Shown one piece after another: positions 1 to 11,803 of a DNA stretch of 64,000 nucleotides (the stretch's first letter is position 1; the number at the start of each line of letters is the position of its first letter). The stretch comes from Blepharisma japonicum (Eukaryota > Ciliophora > Heterotrichea > Heterotrichida > Blepharismidae), in assembly GCA_949751835.1 (NCBI GenBank), contig CATKHK010000012.1, positions 186,001 through 250,000 on the forward strand, read 5' to 3'. The translations under genes were made by a program, and so were the position numbers. The notes under the pieces are model-generated. The model did no database searches. It saw nothing but the letters and a program-made list of their open reading frames with translations, and was not told the origin of the DNA.

Positions 1-3000
1 TATGCTCATGGAAAGGATCAAGATTATCCCTAAAACTCGCTAAAAATATTGTTGGGGATTGAGGAATGACTGACATTTGCTTTCTTAATTGATGCAATCC
101 AGCATTTCTATAATCTTGTCCATCAATAAATATTGTTCCTGAAGAGGGATTAACGAGCCGAAATAGCACATGCATAATTGATGATTTTCCAGCCCCAGTC
201 CTGCCTATAATGCCTACTTTTTTCCCTTCTTCTATGATTACAGAGAGATTTTGCAAGACATTTTCGTAGTTTTCTCTGTATTTCATATATAATTCTCTGA
301 TTTCAATTCTCCCTTTATTTATTATAAATGGTTTTTCCATTTCATACTCACCTTCATTCGGGATATCAGCATATTCTATCAATCTTTGTGGTGAGGCCAT
401 ATAATTATCAGTTTCCACCAAACACTTCGACCAAAATGTGACTAAACCTGCTACAGAAATTGTAAGAGAAATACTCATACCAGCAAGCCCTGAATTTATA
501 TTGTCTTTATAAAGTACCAGAATTAAGACGTTAAGAATATTTACGAATAATGCTCCGAATTCACAATATCCTTGATAAAATCGCACAGCTATCATATAAC
601 TGCATAGAGATTTCAAAGCAAATGTTACTGAGCTTTTCATATCTTTTCTAAATTTTTCTTCCAAGCCCAGCGCTCTTATAGTCACCAATCCAAGTGCTGA
701 AGCATTACAAAGCGAAAGAATTGGACTTCTAGATATCAGTTCAATTCTTCTTAAAGCCTTTGTAATCGGAGCTACTTTTTTTACTAGGAAATACACATAT
801 ACCATAAATGCAAAAATAACGGCCAAATTTGGAGGAGCTACTATGGCTAATACTACAATATTTCCTATGAGCGAACATGAAGTGTTAATTAGCTCATAGA
901 AATATATATTCAGCATTTCATCCATCAGGACAGTATCTTTGGAAAATCGATTAAGCATCCTTCCTGTTGGGTTTTTATCAAAAAAAACACTTTCTGCAAG
1001 AGTGATTCCTTTTAGAGCTATATTGTGAATTCTTTTAGAAGATACAAGCATGCTTATTCCAATTGAATAAGCTCTTGAAAAGACTAAGATGTAATTAACT
1101 ACCACGATTATTGCTAGCACATAAGTATAATATGCATCACTTTGATCATCATCAGATGCTTTAGACCATATAGCAAGCCATCAAACGACAGCTATATAAG
1201 TAACTTGAGGAATTAGTAAGCAGACGAGGATAATTGGTAATATCCATAAGCTTCTAAAAGCATATTTAAAAAAGCGAATGTAGATTTTTAATGGGACTTG
1301 CCCTATTGCTCGTTCTTCCTCTTCAATAGATAATTTGTCTTTTGCTCCCTTTGTTTTTGTGCTTTCAGCTGGCTTGGTATCTGGGATTTGACTAATTTCT
1401 TTTACTGATCTATGAAATAATTCTCCAATGATATCACTTATATCTTCTCTTTCTTTCAGTTCTTCATATACTCCAAAAAATATTTGACCTCCATTAGAGA
1501 GAACTAGAATTTTGTCAGCATTAGCTAGGACATGAATTTGATGAGTTGCTAAAATTACAGTTTTTTCTTTCAATAAAGATTTTATACAATGATTAAATAT
1601 TGTTTCACTCACTTCTGAGTCAACAGCACTCAGAGGATCATCCAAAAGAATAATGTCTCGATTCGTGTATACAGCTCTGGCTAAGCTTATCCTTGCTTTT
1701 TGGCCTCCACTAAGTGTGATACCTCTGTCACCCACAACTGTTTCATCGCCAAATGTAAAACTTTGGATGTCTTGATCTAGAGAGCAAGCAGATATAACTT
1801 GTCTGTATCACAGTTCATTATATTCCAAGCCCATTAACACATTTTCTTTAATAGTCCCTGAAATGATCCATGCATCCTCTCCAGAATAGGCAATGCTTCC
1901 ATTAATTCCTAAATCCCCAGTTATTAATGGAATTTCTTGTAGCAACCCCATAAATAAGCTGCTTTTGCCACACCCTACTGGTCCCACAACTACCAGCAGC
2001 TCTCCCTTTTTCAATTTAAAATGTATATCGTTAAGCACCAAATTGCCATTATCAATCAAGTCAGTCATCTCTATATCGCCATTATCTGTTTTAGTTCTTT
2101 GTTTTTCAATAGCTTTCTTGTCCCAGGCAAAGCAAGCATGATTTAGTGATATAGGGTATTTTGTGTCATTTGCATAAGACTGCTCAGTATGCTTATCAAT
2201 CATAAGCGTATCTTTTATTCGCTTCATAGATGTTCTAAACAGAACTAGCATCAAAATTCCGAATGCACCGATATTGGAAATAATATTATGAGTCATTGAT
2301 AAAATCGTGACTGTTGCAAACACAACTCCTGGATCCATGTTGTTGCCTAAATTTACATAAATTACAAAGGTCACAAATAGAATTATCCCAATACCTCCAT
2401 TCCCTAACGAGCGACTTCCTGATCCATACTTGACTCTATTTGAATGCTGTTTTATTTCAGCTTGCCTTTTTTGGAAAATAAGGTCTAAATATGGATGTTC
2501 CCAGCCATAGAGTTTTATGATTCTGATACCTTCTATCAGATTAGTTATCATCTTTACACGGCTGTCTCCATGCTGGGCAGCTCTTAATCGAACTTTTCCA
2601 CTCATAGCTCCAAATATCAAAGAAAGAGGAAAATGCAAAATTACAACTATAAGTCCAATCACCCCAGCTGGGCCGACATAAAAGCCGAGAATAAGAAAAG
2701 CTCCAACTAAGAAGAAAGGAGTAGACAAGAGGGAAATAGTTGACACTATTCCCTCCATAAACTCAAGTTCTGATGCAATGATATTGGCCATCTTGCCTCG
2801 GGAGTTTCCCTTAGCAATCCCAGCATGAGAAAATGTAAGAAAATTTTTGTAAATCAGGCAGGGAACAATAGACTTCAATTTAATGACTAGTAATTGAGAC
2901 CGGAATGTTGACAAGAAAAACAAATAATACGCAGCTATTGATGTGCACCCGTAGGCTAGCACATATAATCCTCCAACGTAGGCCTCTGTATTATCGTCAT

Positions 3001-3331
3001 TCATGTATCTGACTAAATAAATAACTAAAATTGCTTGGATCAGGCCAAGTAGATAAGAAAAAGCTCCTGGCCATGATGCTGTGATAAACTCATTGCCTAC
3101 TACTCTCATCAAGGCCTTAAAAAAGCTTGGCTCAGAGCTTTTTGACTCTTTTTCTCATTCTTTTTCTAGTTTCCCCAAGTCCTCTTCAAACTTCAGCCTT
3201 TTTGGAAGTGCAATTAAGTTTTTTGGAGTCGGGGTATTCTTTAACCAAAACCTTATGAGAGGAAAGGCCCAAGAAAATGTAAGATCATTAAAAATATTGG
3301 CACTGTCTATTTTACACTTAGGCTCCTCCAT
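1..3331 (-). CDS. ABCC/MRP-type ABC transporter, 3' end beyond window
   Basis: Full-type ABC exporter of the ABCC (multidrug-resistance protein) class, expected to move anionic or conjugated compounds across a membrane by ATP hydrolysis. About 1110 codons lie here; the reading frame is open to base 1, inside the second nucleotide-binding domain just after FRDNLDPFHEH. The first membrane block is followed by NBD1 with Walker A GPVGCGKSS near residue 450, signature LSGGQKAR near 540 and Walker B ending DDPLSAVD. A second membrane block follows, then Walker A GRTGAGKSS near 1042. In-frame TGA codons fall where the paralogue at 3748-7509 also has Trp. The ATG at 3331 gives MEEPKCKID, aligning with MEEFQCSYD of the paralogue. 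No intron is needed. The protein lacks an N-terminal TMD0, so it resembles the short MRP type. Family call is firm; the substrate is unknown. Confidence 0.93.
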
Positions 3332-3747
3332 ACTATCACTTTTATTAACCTGGCTCTCATGAGGAATTTATGTCGCCACTAATTGGAGAAAAATTTGCCC
3401 TATTTCAATTTGACTTATTGCTTTAAAGTAATTTTTATCATGGCTTTGTGCATTTACAGAATATTAAAAATTATGGAACTGTGAATAAAAACTATAATAT
3501 GTGGTATATATAGTGAAACTATTTCTAAAAACTTTATTTTCTCGCTTAAGTAGATTAATCAATATAGAGGTCTTAAGACTATAAGTATATTCTTTATTAA
3601 TTACGAAATTTTTATAGATCCACCCCATAAATTATCTGTATCAGGCTTAATAATTGCTCTGCAGCTTGAAGATATTTTCTAGATATCTATAAAAAGAATA
3701 AATTGAAAATTAATTGTCTCTGATATTTTGAGATTAAATATATATAT
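3332..3747. promoter_or_regulatory. Divergent spacer between two ABCC genes
   Basis: A 416-bp AT-rich stretch separates the start codons of two head-to-head ABC transporter genes, so it must hold both promoters. I see no ORF or RNA gene in it. An alternating TA run lies directly before the right-hand ATG (about 3739-3747). A shared-promoter function is inferred from layout only. Confidence 0.5.
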
Positions 3748-6700
3748 ATGGAAGAATTTCAATGTTCATATGACAGTGGAAATATTTTTAACGATTTTTT
3801 TATGACTTGAGCTTACTCTGTAGTATCATTTTATAAGAAACATAAACCAACTCCTTCAAATCTTGTCTCAATTCCCAAAAGACTTAAATTTAATGAAGAC
3901 TTAGAAAGATTAGAAAATGAATGAGAAAAAGAACGAAAAAAGCCAAGACCCAGCTTTTTAAAAGCACTTATAAAAGTGATTGGCTGGGATCTCATTAAAT
4001 TTGCATTACCAGGAATGCTTTCTTATAATTTGGGTCTTGTCCAATCAATATTGGTGATTTACTTAGTCCGATATCTAAGAGATAGTAGCTCAAACTGATA
4101 CCATGGTGCTGGCTATGTAATAGCCTATGCTGGCACAGCATTGGTGACCTATTATTTATTTTGTTTTTGCAGCTTTAAAATATATATGCTGACAGTGAAG
4201 GTGAAATCAATTGTTCCATGCTTAATATATAAAAAGGTTTTAGGCTTCTCAAGCAGTCAAATATTGCAAGGAAATTCAAAAGGAAAGCTAGCTAATGTGA
4301 TTGCTTCTGAGCTAGAATTTCTTGAAGGCGTTGTTGCAATTGTCGCTCTTTTTTCTGTGCCTACCCTTTTAATAGGAGCTTTTTTCATTTTGGGATTCTA
4401 TATTGGCGTTGCTGGGATTATAGGATTAATTATAGTGCTTTTGCATTTTCCTATAATCTATGCATTGGGGAAAATCAATGGGAAATTCAGGTTGAGAGTT
4501 GCTATTCACAGTGATGCAAGAATCAAGCTCATTACAAATTTAATCGAGGGGATACGAATCATAAAATTATATGGGTGGGAATACCCATATCTAGATTTAG
4601 TATTCAAGAAGAGAGAAATAGAAATGAGGCAAGCTTTGAAAAGGGTTAAGTTCAACTCACTGAATCGAACTATGGGAAATGGAGGACTTGGGCTTGCTTT
4701 GTTTATAACTTTTATAATTTATATTTCTCTTGACAATACTCTGGACCCAGGAATTGTTTTTGCGACTGTCACAATTTTGACTATAACCCACAATCTTATA
4801 TCAAATCTAGGAGCACTTGGAGTACTGCTTTTATTTTTATTCTTTACTTCAATGAAAAGAATCACTGAGACCCTTCTTATAAAGCAGCAGAAGATTTCAG
4901 TTTGCTCGTCAAGACATAAATACTCACTAATGATTAAAAATTCTAGTTTTGCGTGGGACAATACTGGAGAAGGAAATATTTCATCAGACATAAATAAGCC
5001 ACTTGAAGGTATCCAAGCAGTTCTTAATGATGTGAATTTCAAACTACTACCAGGAGAGCTTTTAATTGTCATTGGACCTGTTGGGTGCGGAAAAAGCAGC
5101 TTATTTATGGGGATTCTGCAGGAAATAGGATTGATAAATGGAGAAGTCAAAATTAATGGACAGGCTGCCTATTCAGGTGAGGACCCTTGAATAGTGTCAG
5201 GTAGTATTCGAGAAAATATCTTAATGGGACTTGAATTCAATGAAACTTTCTATCAAAGTGTAATTAAAGCTTGTGCATTAGAACAAGACATTGATAGTTT
5301 TGCATTTGGGGATTTAACTGTTGTAGGAGACCGAGGAATCACACTAAGTGGAGGTCAAAAAGCTCGTGTCAGCTTAGCTAGAGCACTATATACGAATAGA
5401 GATATATTGCTTCTAGATGATCCTTTAAGTGCTGTAGATGCTGAGGTAAGTGAACATCTTTTCAATAAATGCATAAAAGAATTCCTTGATTGCAAAACTG
5501 TGATTTTGGCGACTCATCAAATTCATTATATTTCTGAAGCAGATAAGATTCTAGTTTTAGATTCAGGAAAGCAACTATTTTTTGGGACATATGAGGATTT
5601 AAAAACAAAAGACAACATTTCGCACATTGTCGGTGAATTAATGCATCAATTCGAAAGCAAAGAAGAAGAAAATCATACTAAATTAATTGAAGAGGGTACC
5701 AAAAATCAAGCAACTGGCGATAAATTATCAATCCAAGAAGAAGAGAGAGCACAAGGGTCAGTTCCTCTTAAAATCTATTATAGGTTCTTAATATTTGGAT
5801 TTAACTCCGTTGCTGCACTTCCGTTTATGCTTGCACTATTGATTAGTGCACAAGTAGTTTATATTGCAATTTTATGATGACTTGCTATTTGGGCAAAACA
5901 AAATAGTGATGACCAAAGTAAGTCATATTTTATATGGGGTTTTGCTATAATTGTTGGGATGAATTATTTGTTATCTTATAGCAGAGCTTATATTCTGAAC
6001 TATAGAATGCTATCTGGAGCAAAAAAACTTCACAATCAAGCTTTAAAAGGAATGACAATGACTCAAATTACTTTTTTTGATAAAAATCCTACTGGAAGAA
6101 TGATAAATAGATTCTCAAAAGATACCTTCTTGATGGATGAAGTGCTTATGACATTTTTCTATGAATTTATCAACTTATCTTTTGCCCTTTTGGGGAATGT
6201 GATAGTCTTAGCAATTGTAGCTCCTCCAAATATAGCAGTCATTGGAGCGTTTTTTTTCTATGTCTTTCTGCTTATTAGAAATCTAGCACCAATTACTAAA
6301 GATTTAAAACGGATCGAATTGACTTCAAAAAGCCCTGTTTTATCTTTATGTAATGCTACAGTGAATGGAATAGTTACAATAAGATCGTTAGACCTTCAAG
6401 AAAAATGCATTCAAGATATGAAGCATGCTGCCACTGCAAGTCTTAGGTCAATGTTTACTTATCAAATGATTTTAAGGTTCTACCAGAGCTATACTGATCT
6501 TGGCTCAGTTTTTGTGAATATATTAAATGTTATGATTCTAGTCTTATATAAAGACAATATTAATGAAAGTTTGGCTGCTATGAGCATATCACTTACAATT
6601 TCTGTTTCAAACTTAGTCACTTATTGGGCAAAAACCGTTGTAGAAACAGAAAATCAAATGGCATCACCACAGAGACTCATAGAATATGCTGATATTCCCG

Positions 6701-7509
6701 AAGAAAGAGTCTTTAAAACTGAAGTCCCATTTATAATTGACAAAGGGAAGATCGAAATAAAGGATCTTTCTATGAGATATAGAGAAAATTACCCATATGC
6801 CTTGCAAAATCTCTCATTCTCTATAAACCCTGGACAAAAAGTTGGCATTGTTGGAAGAACAGGGGCTGGTAAATCTTCAATCATGCAAGTCTTATTTCGG
6901 CTCATCGACCCTACTTCTGGTACTATTCTTATTGATGGGCAAGATTACAAAATTGCTGGCTTGCATCAGTTAAGAAAACAAATGTCAGTTATTCCTCAAT
7001 CACCTACTATATTTTTGGCAAGCTTCAGAGATAATCTTGATCCATTCCACGAGCACTCTGAAGATGAAATCTTAATTGCATTAAAACAAACTAGGCTTAC
7101 TGAATTGGTTAATTCCTATCCTGAAGGAATAAACACAATTTTAGCAGGAGAAGGCGGAAATCTCTCTGCTGGCCAAAAACAATTGGTGTGCTTGGCAAGA
7201 GCTCTCATTCGGAAAAATAAAATTGTCATGATGGATGAAGCAACTGCAAATGTAGACCCAGAAACGGATAGGTTTATTCAAAAAAAGATCAGGAAAATGT
7301 TTAGGGAAACTACAATGCTTATAGTAGCTCATAGACTGAGGACAATAATAGATGCTGATATGATTATTGTTATGAAGAAGGGGGCTTGCAAAGAGTCAGG
7401 AACACCAAGTGAGTTAAGAAATAGAGAAGCATCTTTATTTAGAAAAATGATTATGTCAACAGGACCACAGGAATCTCAGTATCTACTCAATTTTTCTTAT
7501 CAGCAATAA
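3748..7509 (+). CDS. ABCC/MRP-type ABC transporter, complete (1253 aa)
   Basis: Complete ABCC-type exporter, intron-free once TGA is read as Trp. Order: short cytosolic N-terminus, membrane block 1, NBD1 (Walker A GPVGCGKSS near residue 443, signature LSGGQKAR near 533, Walker B LLLDDPLSAVD near 553), membrane block 2, NBD2 (Walker A GRTGAGKSS near 1035, signature LSAGQKQ near 1138, Walker B VMMDEATANVD near 1159). NBD1 has Asp rather than Glu after Walker B, as usual in ABCC proteins, so NBD2 probably does most ATP hydrolysis. At least seven in-frame TGA codons occur, for example GEDP-W-IVSG and the WW pair before LAIWAK; the left-hand paralogue has the same motifs. The two proteins are clearly an inverted duplicate pair. 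ATG 3748 gives MEEFQCSYDSGNIF; stop TAA. Confidence 0.95.
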
Positions 7510-7678
7510 ACACTTCGGGCTCTAAATAATTTTTTCTGTTAAGATCTCAGTTTAAGCTTATTTCAGAAACCACGAAAAAATAAATATATATAGATTAAAT
7601 TATCTGTTTTGGTCTGTTCATTAGCATTTTAAATGAAATTATTTTAAAAATATTTAATATAAAAAATAAAATTTAAAA

Positions 7679-8338
7679 CTAATGGGACTTGTCTATACGC
7701 TCCTTTAGCTCGATTGCTTTGGCGAACAGATTTTCGTTCTTTTCTATTTGTTTCTTTTTCTGTAAAATTTTATTTTCAATTTTATTTATTTGTTCCGTTA
7801 AAGATTGCTCATATCGAACTATTGGAATTAAGCCCAATGCAATTCTAGCCCATCTAATTCCGATTTCATGCCTCGACCCAACAAAATTTGGCCCTCCTAT
7901 CATTTCTTTCATCTTATTCCTGATTTCTGGAATTCTATCCATATCATATTTACAATTTGCTACATCGTCAAATCTTAAATTCAAAAACCAAAAATCTGTC
8001 TGGCTTATTTTTTCAGCATGCTTAGCTCAATTCTTTTGTGGCTTTTCACAAAAATAGGGTAAATATCCCATATGAATACGAATCTTTCCACGCATCATTG
8101 CTGGTTGAGTCTATATAATAAATACAGCATAAGGAGCCAACTTTACTTTGGATTTGTTAATTCTGCTCGAAATGCCTGATATATGAACTTTTACTAAATC
8201 ATTGTACATTAAAAGATATGAAAATTCAGTTTTTTCTGCATTAATAATGTGTTCAAGCTTTTGAGCAAGATTTGCTATTGAATCCTTAAGAGATAAGTCT
8301 TTGTCTAGTATATTAATCAATTCTGCATAAATTTCCAT
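7679..8338 (-). CDS. Hypothetical protein with one 15-nt intron
   Basis: I do not recognise this protein (about 214 aa). It is built from two reading stretches joined by a 15-nt intron at 8111-8125; splicing gives KLAPYA then TQPAMMRGK in phase 0, and an in-frame TGA (Trp) follows in PQKNWAKHAEK. The C-terminal 50 residues are lysine/glutamate-rich and probably coiled coil (EQINKIENKILQKKKQIEKN). No membrane segment or signal peptide is visible. The start at 8338 (MEIYAELINIL) is the first clean ATG, but coding-looking pieces upstream in two frames suggest the true 5' end may lie near 8545. Stop is TAG. Confidence 0.7.
8111..8125 (-). other. 15-nt intron
   Basis: Read on the minus strand: GTATTTATTATATAG. 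Phase 0. Retention would place its terminal TAG in frame. Confidence 0.85.
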
Positions 8339-8712
8339 TTTTATATTGTCCGTTTCAAAATTATTTTAAGATTATCAAAAGACTTAAACTTATTAAAGAG
8401 AGGTAACAACCATACTATAAAAGCTATTACTAAGGATCTCCTAGAAGATTCATCCGCTATGCGACAACTATAGTTAAGCTTGAACAGCACGATGATAAGC
8501 TTGGTAAATTGGCTCAAAACCACCATGCTTCATATCTGTTTCCATCTTCTGATGCCATAGATGACTGAAGTTCCACTTAAGAGGAAAAAATACAACTCTG
8601 AAAGTGGACTAGGGCTAGGCCCCAAGAAATCATCAGAATATGATTGTTTTTGATGGCCTAAAGGCCAAATTAAATTTTTATTAGAGAAATATTTCATATT
8701 TCATATGCTTTT
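8339..8712. other. Upstream stretch with unresolved coding-like pieces
   Basis: Between the hypothetical gene and the phosphatase gene. On the minus strand, 8545 downward reads METDMKHGGFEPIYQAYHRAVQA before hitting stops, and a second frame (8526-8341) reads ADESSRRSL and LPLFNKFKSFDNLKIIL. No pair of 15- or 16-nt GT-AG introns joins these to the downstream gene. They may be missed 5' exons, sequence errors or chance. The stretch 8580-8700 shows nothing. Confidence 0.3.
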
Positions 8713-9408
8713 TTAAAATTCAAACTCTACCATTTCTAGGTTATTCAGCCTCTTCAATCCTATGAACTCTCCATTTTCATTAAGCTCACTCATGAAATAC
8801 GTCAAAAATGAAGAATGTGTCACAAGTCCTACATTTTCGTTGCCGCTTCTTATAATTTCTCTAGCTTTTCTTGTTCTATCATATATCTCTCGCAGACTTT
8901 CAACTATTAATGGGTTAACTTCTCTCATAATATCAAGCAGCCTTACCCTGGCTTCTTCGAAATCCATTCCTATCAGCTGTTGTGTATATTGATTGTTTAA
9001 TATATCAGGCACATAAAATTGATTTGGAACATTACTTCAGTCAAAATGTGCAAATTCTGGATATGGAGTTCCTGAATAAGTAGGAATATCATGGGAATTG
9101 TGAATTAATTCGGTAAATATAGGATGAACAACTATATTTGGAGAATTTGGGTGATTTCTGAAGAGAATATCACAGGTTTGTAAAGCGCGGCGCAATGGTG
9201 AAACGTAGACTTTAGTGAGGTTTAAGCTATGTGCTTGATCAACTTTAGATAATGCTTGCTCTATTCCAATCTCAGAAAGAGGAGCATCGCAATAGTTACG
9301 ATCCCAGCGAAATTGTGCATTTTCTAGAGAATTCCCGAGATCAGTCCAATCATGCTGGACTTTATTATATAATGTTTGGCCATGGCGGATGATCCATAAT
9401 TTTACCAT
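8713..9408 (-). CDS. Histidine phosphatase (phosphoglycerate mutase-like)
   Basis: Member of the histidine phosphatase superfamily, 231 aa. The catalytic RHG motif is at the N-terminus (KLWIIRHGQTLYN) and the second conserved arginine lies in SPLRRALQTCDIL. The late histidine sits in LVTHSSFLTYFMS, where most relatives have a glycine after it. One in-frame TGA (9034-9036) encodes Trp and joins two frames. Start is taken at the ATG 9408 (MVKLWIIRHGQ); the codon at 9426 is GTG. Substrate cannot be told from sequence: phosphoprotein, sugar phosphate and small-molecule phosphatases all share this fold. A second, distinct member lies at 55243-55839. Stop TAA. Confidence 0.85.
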
Positions 9409-9536
9409 GTTTATATTAAGTATCACTTGGAAGCTAACAATTTAAGCTATCCCGTCTTCTAAAGAATTCTTTCACTTAGGATTTATTAATAGTCTTTATT
9501 ATGACTAATAGTCTGTATTTTCTTAAAATCCAAGAG

Positions 9537-10283
9537 TTAGGTTACTATTTTGAATTCAGTGAGAATTTCTTGCACTTCTTCATCTCTAAGTGTTTTATAA
9601 GACACTTTATTGTTTTGTCTTGACAATACAATAATTTCAAGTTTGTCTGGCGTCGGCGATGTAGTATCCATTGACTTCGTAATTACCTTAGCTACCAACC
9701 CAAGAGACTGTCTTAGTGTAAAATTTTCTTCATAATCTTGTTTCAATATACCAGAAGCTGATTGATTATTTGCTCCAATTGCAATTGCCTTCCATCCTAA
9801 GTAATTTCCGCTTGGATCTGAACAGTATAATTGAAAGCCATAAATAGGATCCCAGCCTGCATACAGGAATGAAACTCCAAAAGGTCTGAGTCCACCATGC
9901 TGGGTATAGCCTTGCTTTGAGTTGCAAAGCTGCCTGACAAGCTGCTCAACAGGCATAAGCTCGTGATAGGTATATTGATATTGCTGACTGATTATTCTTG
10001 CATGATTAATAAGGATATTAGCATCTGCTGTTAGTCCAGCTGCTGCACACACAACATGCTCATCGATCTGATACATTTTTTCACTGTGCTTTGATCTCTC
10101 CAGAAGTTTTGAAGTTTGCTTTCTTTCAGCTCCAATTACGATTCCTTCAGAACATAAAACGCCAACTGTTGATCCTGCATTATTTATAGCTTCCATAGCA
10201 TATTCAACTTGCATGAGACGGCCTTCTGGAGTAAAGGTAGTTGTTTTAGAATCATATCTTCTGGACTATATAATTTTTACCAT
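9537..10283 (-). CDS. PSMA4: 20S proteasome subunit alpha type-4
   Basis: Alpha-ring subunit of the 20S proteasome core, 243 aa after splicing. A 15-nt intron directly follows the ATG (10266-10280); splicing creates MSRRYDSKTTTFTPEGRL, the classic alpha-subunit N-terminus, then MQVEYAMEAI. The alpha-4 type is supported by RPFGVSFLYAGWD, YGFQLYCSDPSGNY and GILKQDYEENFTLRQSL, which match PSMA4 more closely than other alpha subunits. Alpha subunits are not catalytic; they gate the barrel and bind regulators. The protein is slightly shorter than animal PSMA4 because the charged C-terminal tail is reduced. It diverges from the RCC1 gene at 10439 across 155 bp. Confidence 0.95.
10266..10280 (-). 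other. 15-nt intron right after the start codon
   Basis: Minus strand GTAAAAATTATATAG, phase 0, between ATG and TCC. Splicing restores the conserved proteasome alpha N-terminus SRRYDS. Retention leaves an in-frame TAG. Confidence 0.93.
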
Positions 10284-10438
10284 TCTAATAAAATATTGCA
10301 GATTAATTTTTTATCCCAATTTCCAAGCATCATCTAATTGGGAATTTTAAAATTTATCATTATGCTCTATACATTCTTATTTTTTATCAAAATTTCACCC
10401 ACAATCCCTAAACTCACTATAATAATATCTAAAGCAAT

Positions 10439-11689
10439 ATGAAGTTCTTAAGTGCCCTCTTTAAGCCAGGTTTACTGTTTGCAGGATCATTCTACTGTTC
10501 TAATCAAACAAATTCAGATCCTTCATATTCAGTTTTCTCATGGGGGCAAAACACTTCTGGTCAGCTTGGCCTTGGAAGCGACACTTCTCGAGCTCTTCCA
10601 ACTCTAATCGAAGAACTGGAAAATCAAAACATCAAATCAATCCATTCATCAGGACAGTCAAATTCTAGTGTAGCTTTAGATGTGAATGGTCATGAATTTA
10701 CATGGGGAAGTGGCTTAGACGGAGTGCTAGGACATAGCGAAACAGACGCAAATGTTTTGATCCCAACCCCACTGATTCAATTATACGATGCAAAATTAGT
10801 CAAAGTGGCTTGTGGGAGAGGACATATGGCTGGGCTCACTAATGATGGGAAACTTTATACTTGGGGATTAGATGACAATGGACAGTGTGGCCATGAAGAA
10901 AATCTAGAACAAGTAAAAAACCCCAAAGCATTTAAGCCCCAAATTTTCAAAGGAGGAAAGCCTCCTAAGCAAGTCAAAGGGGAGCTTGAAAGCAAAAAGG
11001 TTATTGAGATCGGCTGTGGAGGACACTTTACAGCAGTAGTAACTGAGGATGGAGAGGTCTATACTTGGGGGCAAGGGAGAGATTACGCTTTAGGCCATGG
11101 TGATAGGACTCCTCTTAAACTCCCCAGAAAAGTCCAAGGACTTGAAGGAAAAAAAATAGTAAAACTTGCATGTGGGAGAAACTTCTGTATTGTTTTAGAT
11201 AATGAAGGGAAATTGTATAGCTGGGGGAATAATGAGTATGGGCAGCTTGGCCTTTCTCAAACTGATAGGTTTAGAGCAACTCCTCAACAGATCAAAGTTC
11301 TTTCAAATGTTGTAGAAATTGCAACTGGAGACTTTCATGTAATGGCTTTGACAGATAAAGGTAATGTTTTCAGTTGGGGAGCTGGAAGTGATGGACAGCT
11401 GTGCCATGGAAATACTTCGAATCAGTCAACCCCAAGACTCATTCAAGGAATTCCTTTAGTATCAAGACTCTCTTGTGGAGGGGGTCATAGTGCGTTTATA
11501 ACACAAGATTTTAGACTATTAATGGTCGGTAGAGGTAGAGATGGTCAATTAGGGAGACAGGGAAATGTCGAAAGCGTAGCTAGCTATAGAACAACAACGG
11601 TGCCAGTGGAATATTTTAGCAATTACAGAGTCTTGCAAGTTTCTTGTGGATCTGACCACAGTTTAGCACTAGGTTTTAAGACTCTTTAA
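10439..11689 (+). CDS. RCC1-repeat (beta-propeller) protein
   Basis: 416-aa protein made almost wholly of RCC1 repeats, recognised by recurring SWGxxxxGQLG (SWGQNTSGQLGLG, TWGLDDNGQCG, TWGQGRDYALGHG, SWGNNEYGQLG, SWGAGSDGQLCHG) and by CGxxH/N motifs (CGRGHMAGL, CGGHFTAVV, CGRNFCIVL, CGGGHSAFI, CGSDHSLAL). This forms one seven-bladed propeller. The first 20 residues (MKFLSALFKPGLLFAGSFYC) are hydrophobic and could be a signal or mitochondrial targeting peptide. RCC1 proteins range from Ran exchange factors to organelle proteins; this one lacks other domains, so the role is open. No intron; stop TAA. Confidence 0.9.
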   Translation: MKFLSALFKPGLLFAGSFYCSNQTNSDPSYSVFSWGQNTSGQLGLGSDTSRALPTLIEELENQNIKSIHSSGQSNSSVALDVNGHEFTWGSGLDGVLGHSETDANVLIPTPLIQLYDAKLVKVACGRGHMAGLTNDGKLYTWGLDDNGQCGHEENLEQVKNPKAFKPQIFKGGKPPKQVKGELESKKVIEIGCGGHFTAVVTEDGEVYTWGQGRDYALGHGDRTPLKLPRKVQGLEGKKIVKLACGRNFCIVLDNEGKLYSWGNNEYGQLGLSQTDRFRATPQQIKVLSNVVEIATGDFHVMALTDKGNVFSWGAGSDGQLCHGNTSNQSTPRLIQGIPLVSRLSCGGGHSAFITQDFRLLMVGRGRDGQLGRQGNVESVASYRTTTVPVEYFSNYRVLQVSCGSDHSLALGFKTL

Positions 11690-11803
11690 GATAAAAATAA
11701 TTTTAATCATAAATAACGAAATTCTTAAGATAATTCTTAAGCTAAAGTAATGAGGAAATCCTAAAACGAATAATAGTTATCTTAATAATTGCTGACAACA
11801 TTT

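Noticed and set aside
5188-5190. TGA codons as premature stops or frameshifts that would split many genes
   Set aside because: They fall at conserved Trp positions across unrelated families and in paralogues; they are sense codons in this genetic code.
9409-9426. GTG upstream start for the histidine phosphatase
   Set aside because: A GTG start is unlikely in a ciliate nuclear gene and the ATG at 9408 places RHG at the usual distance.
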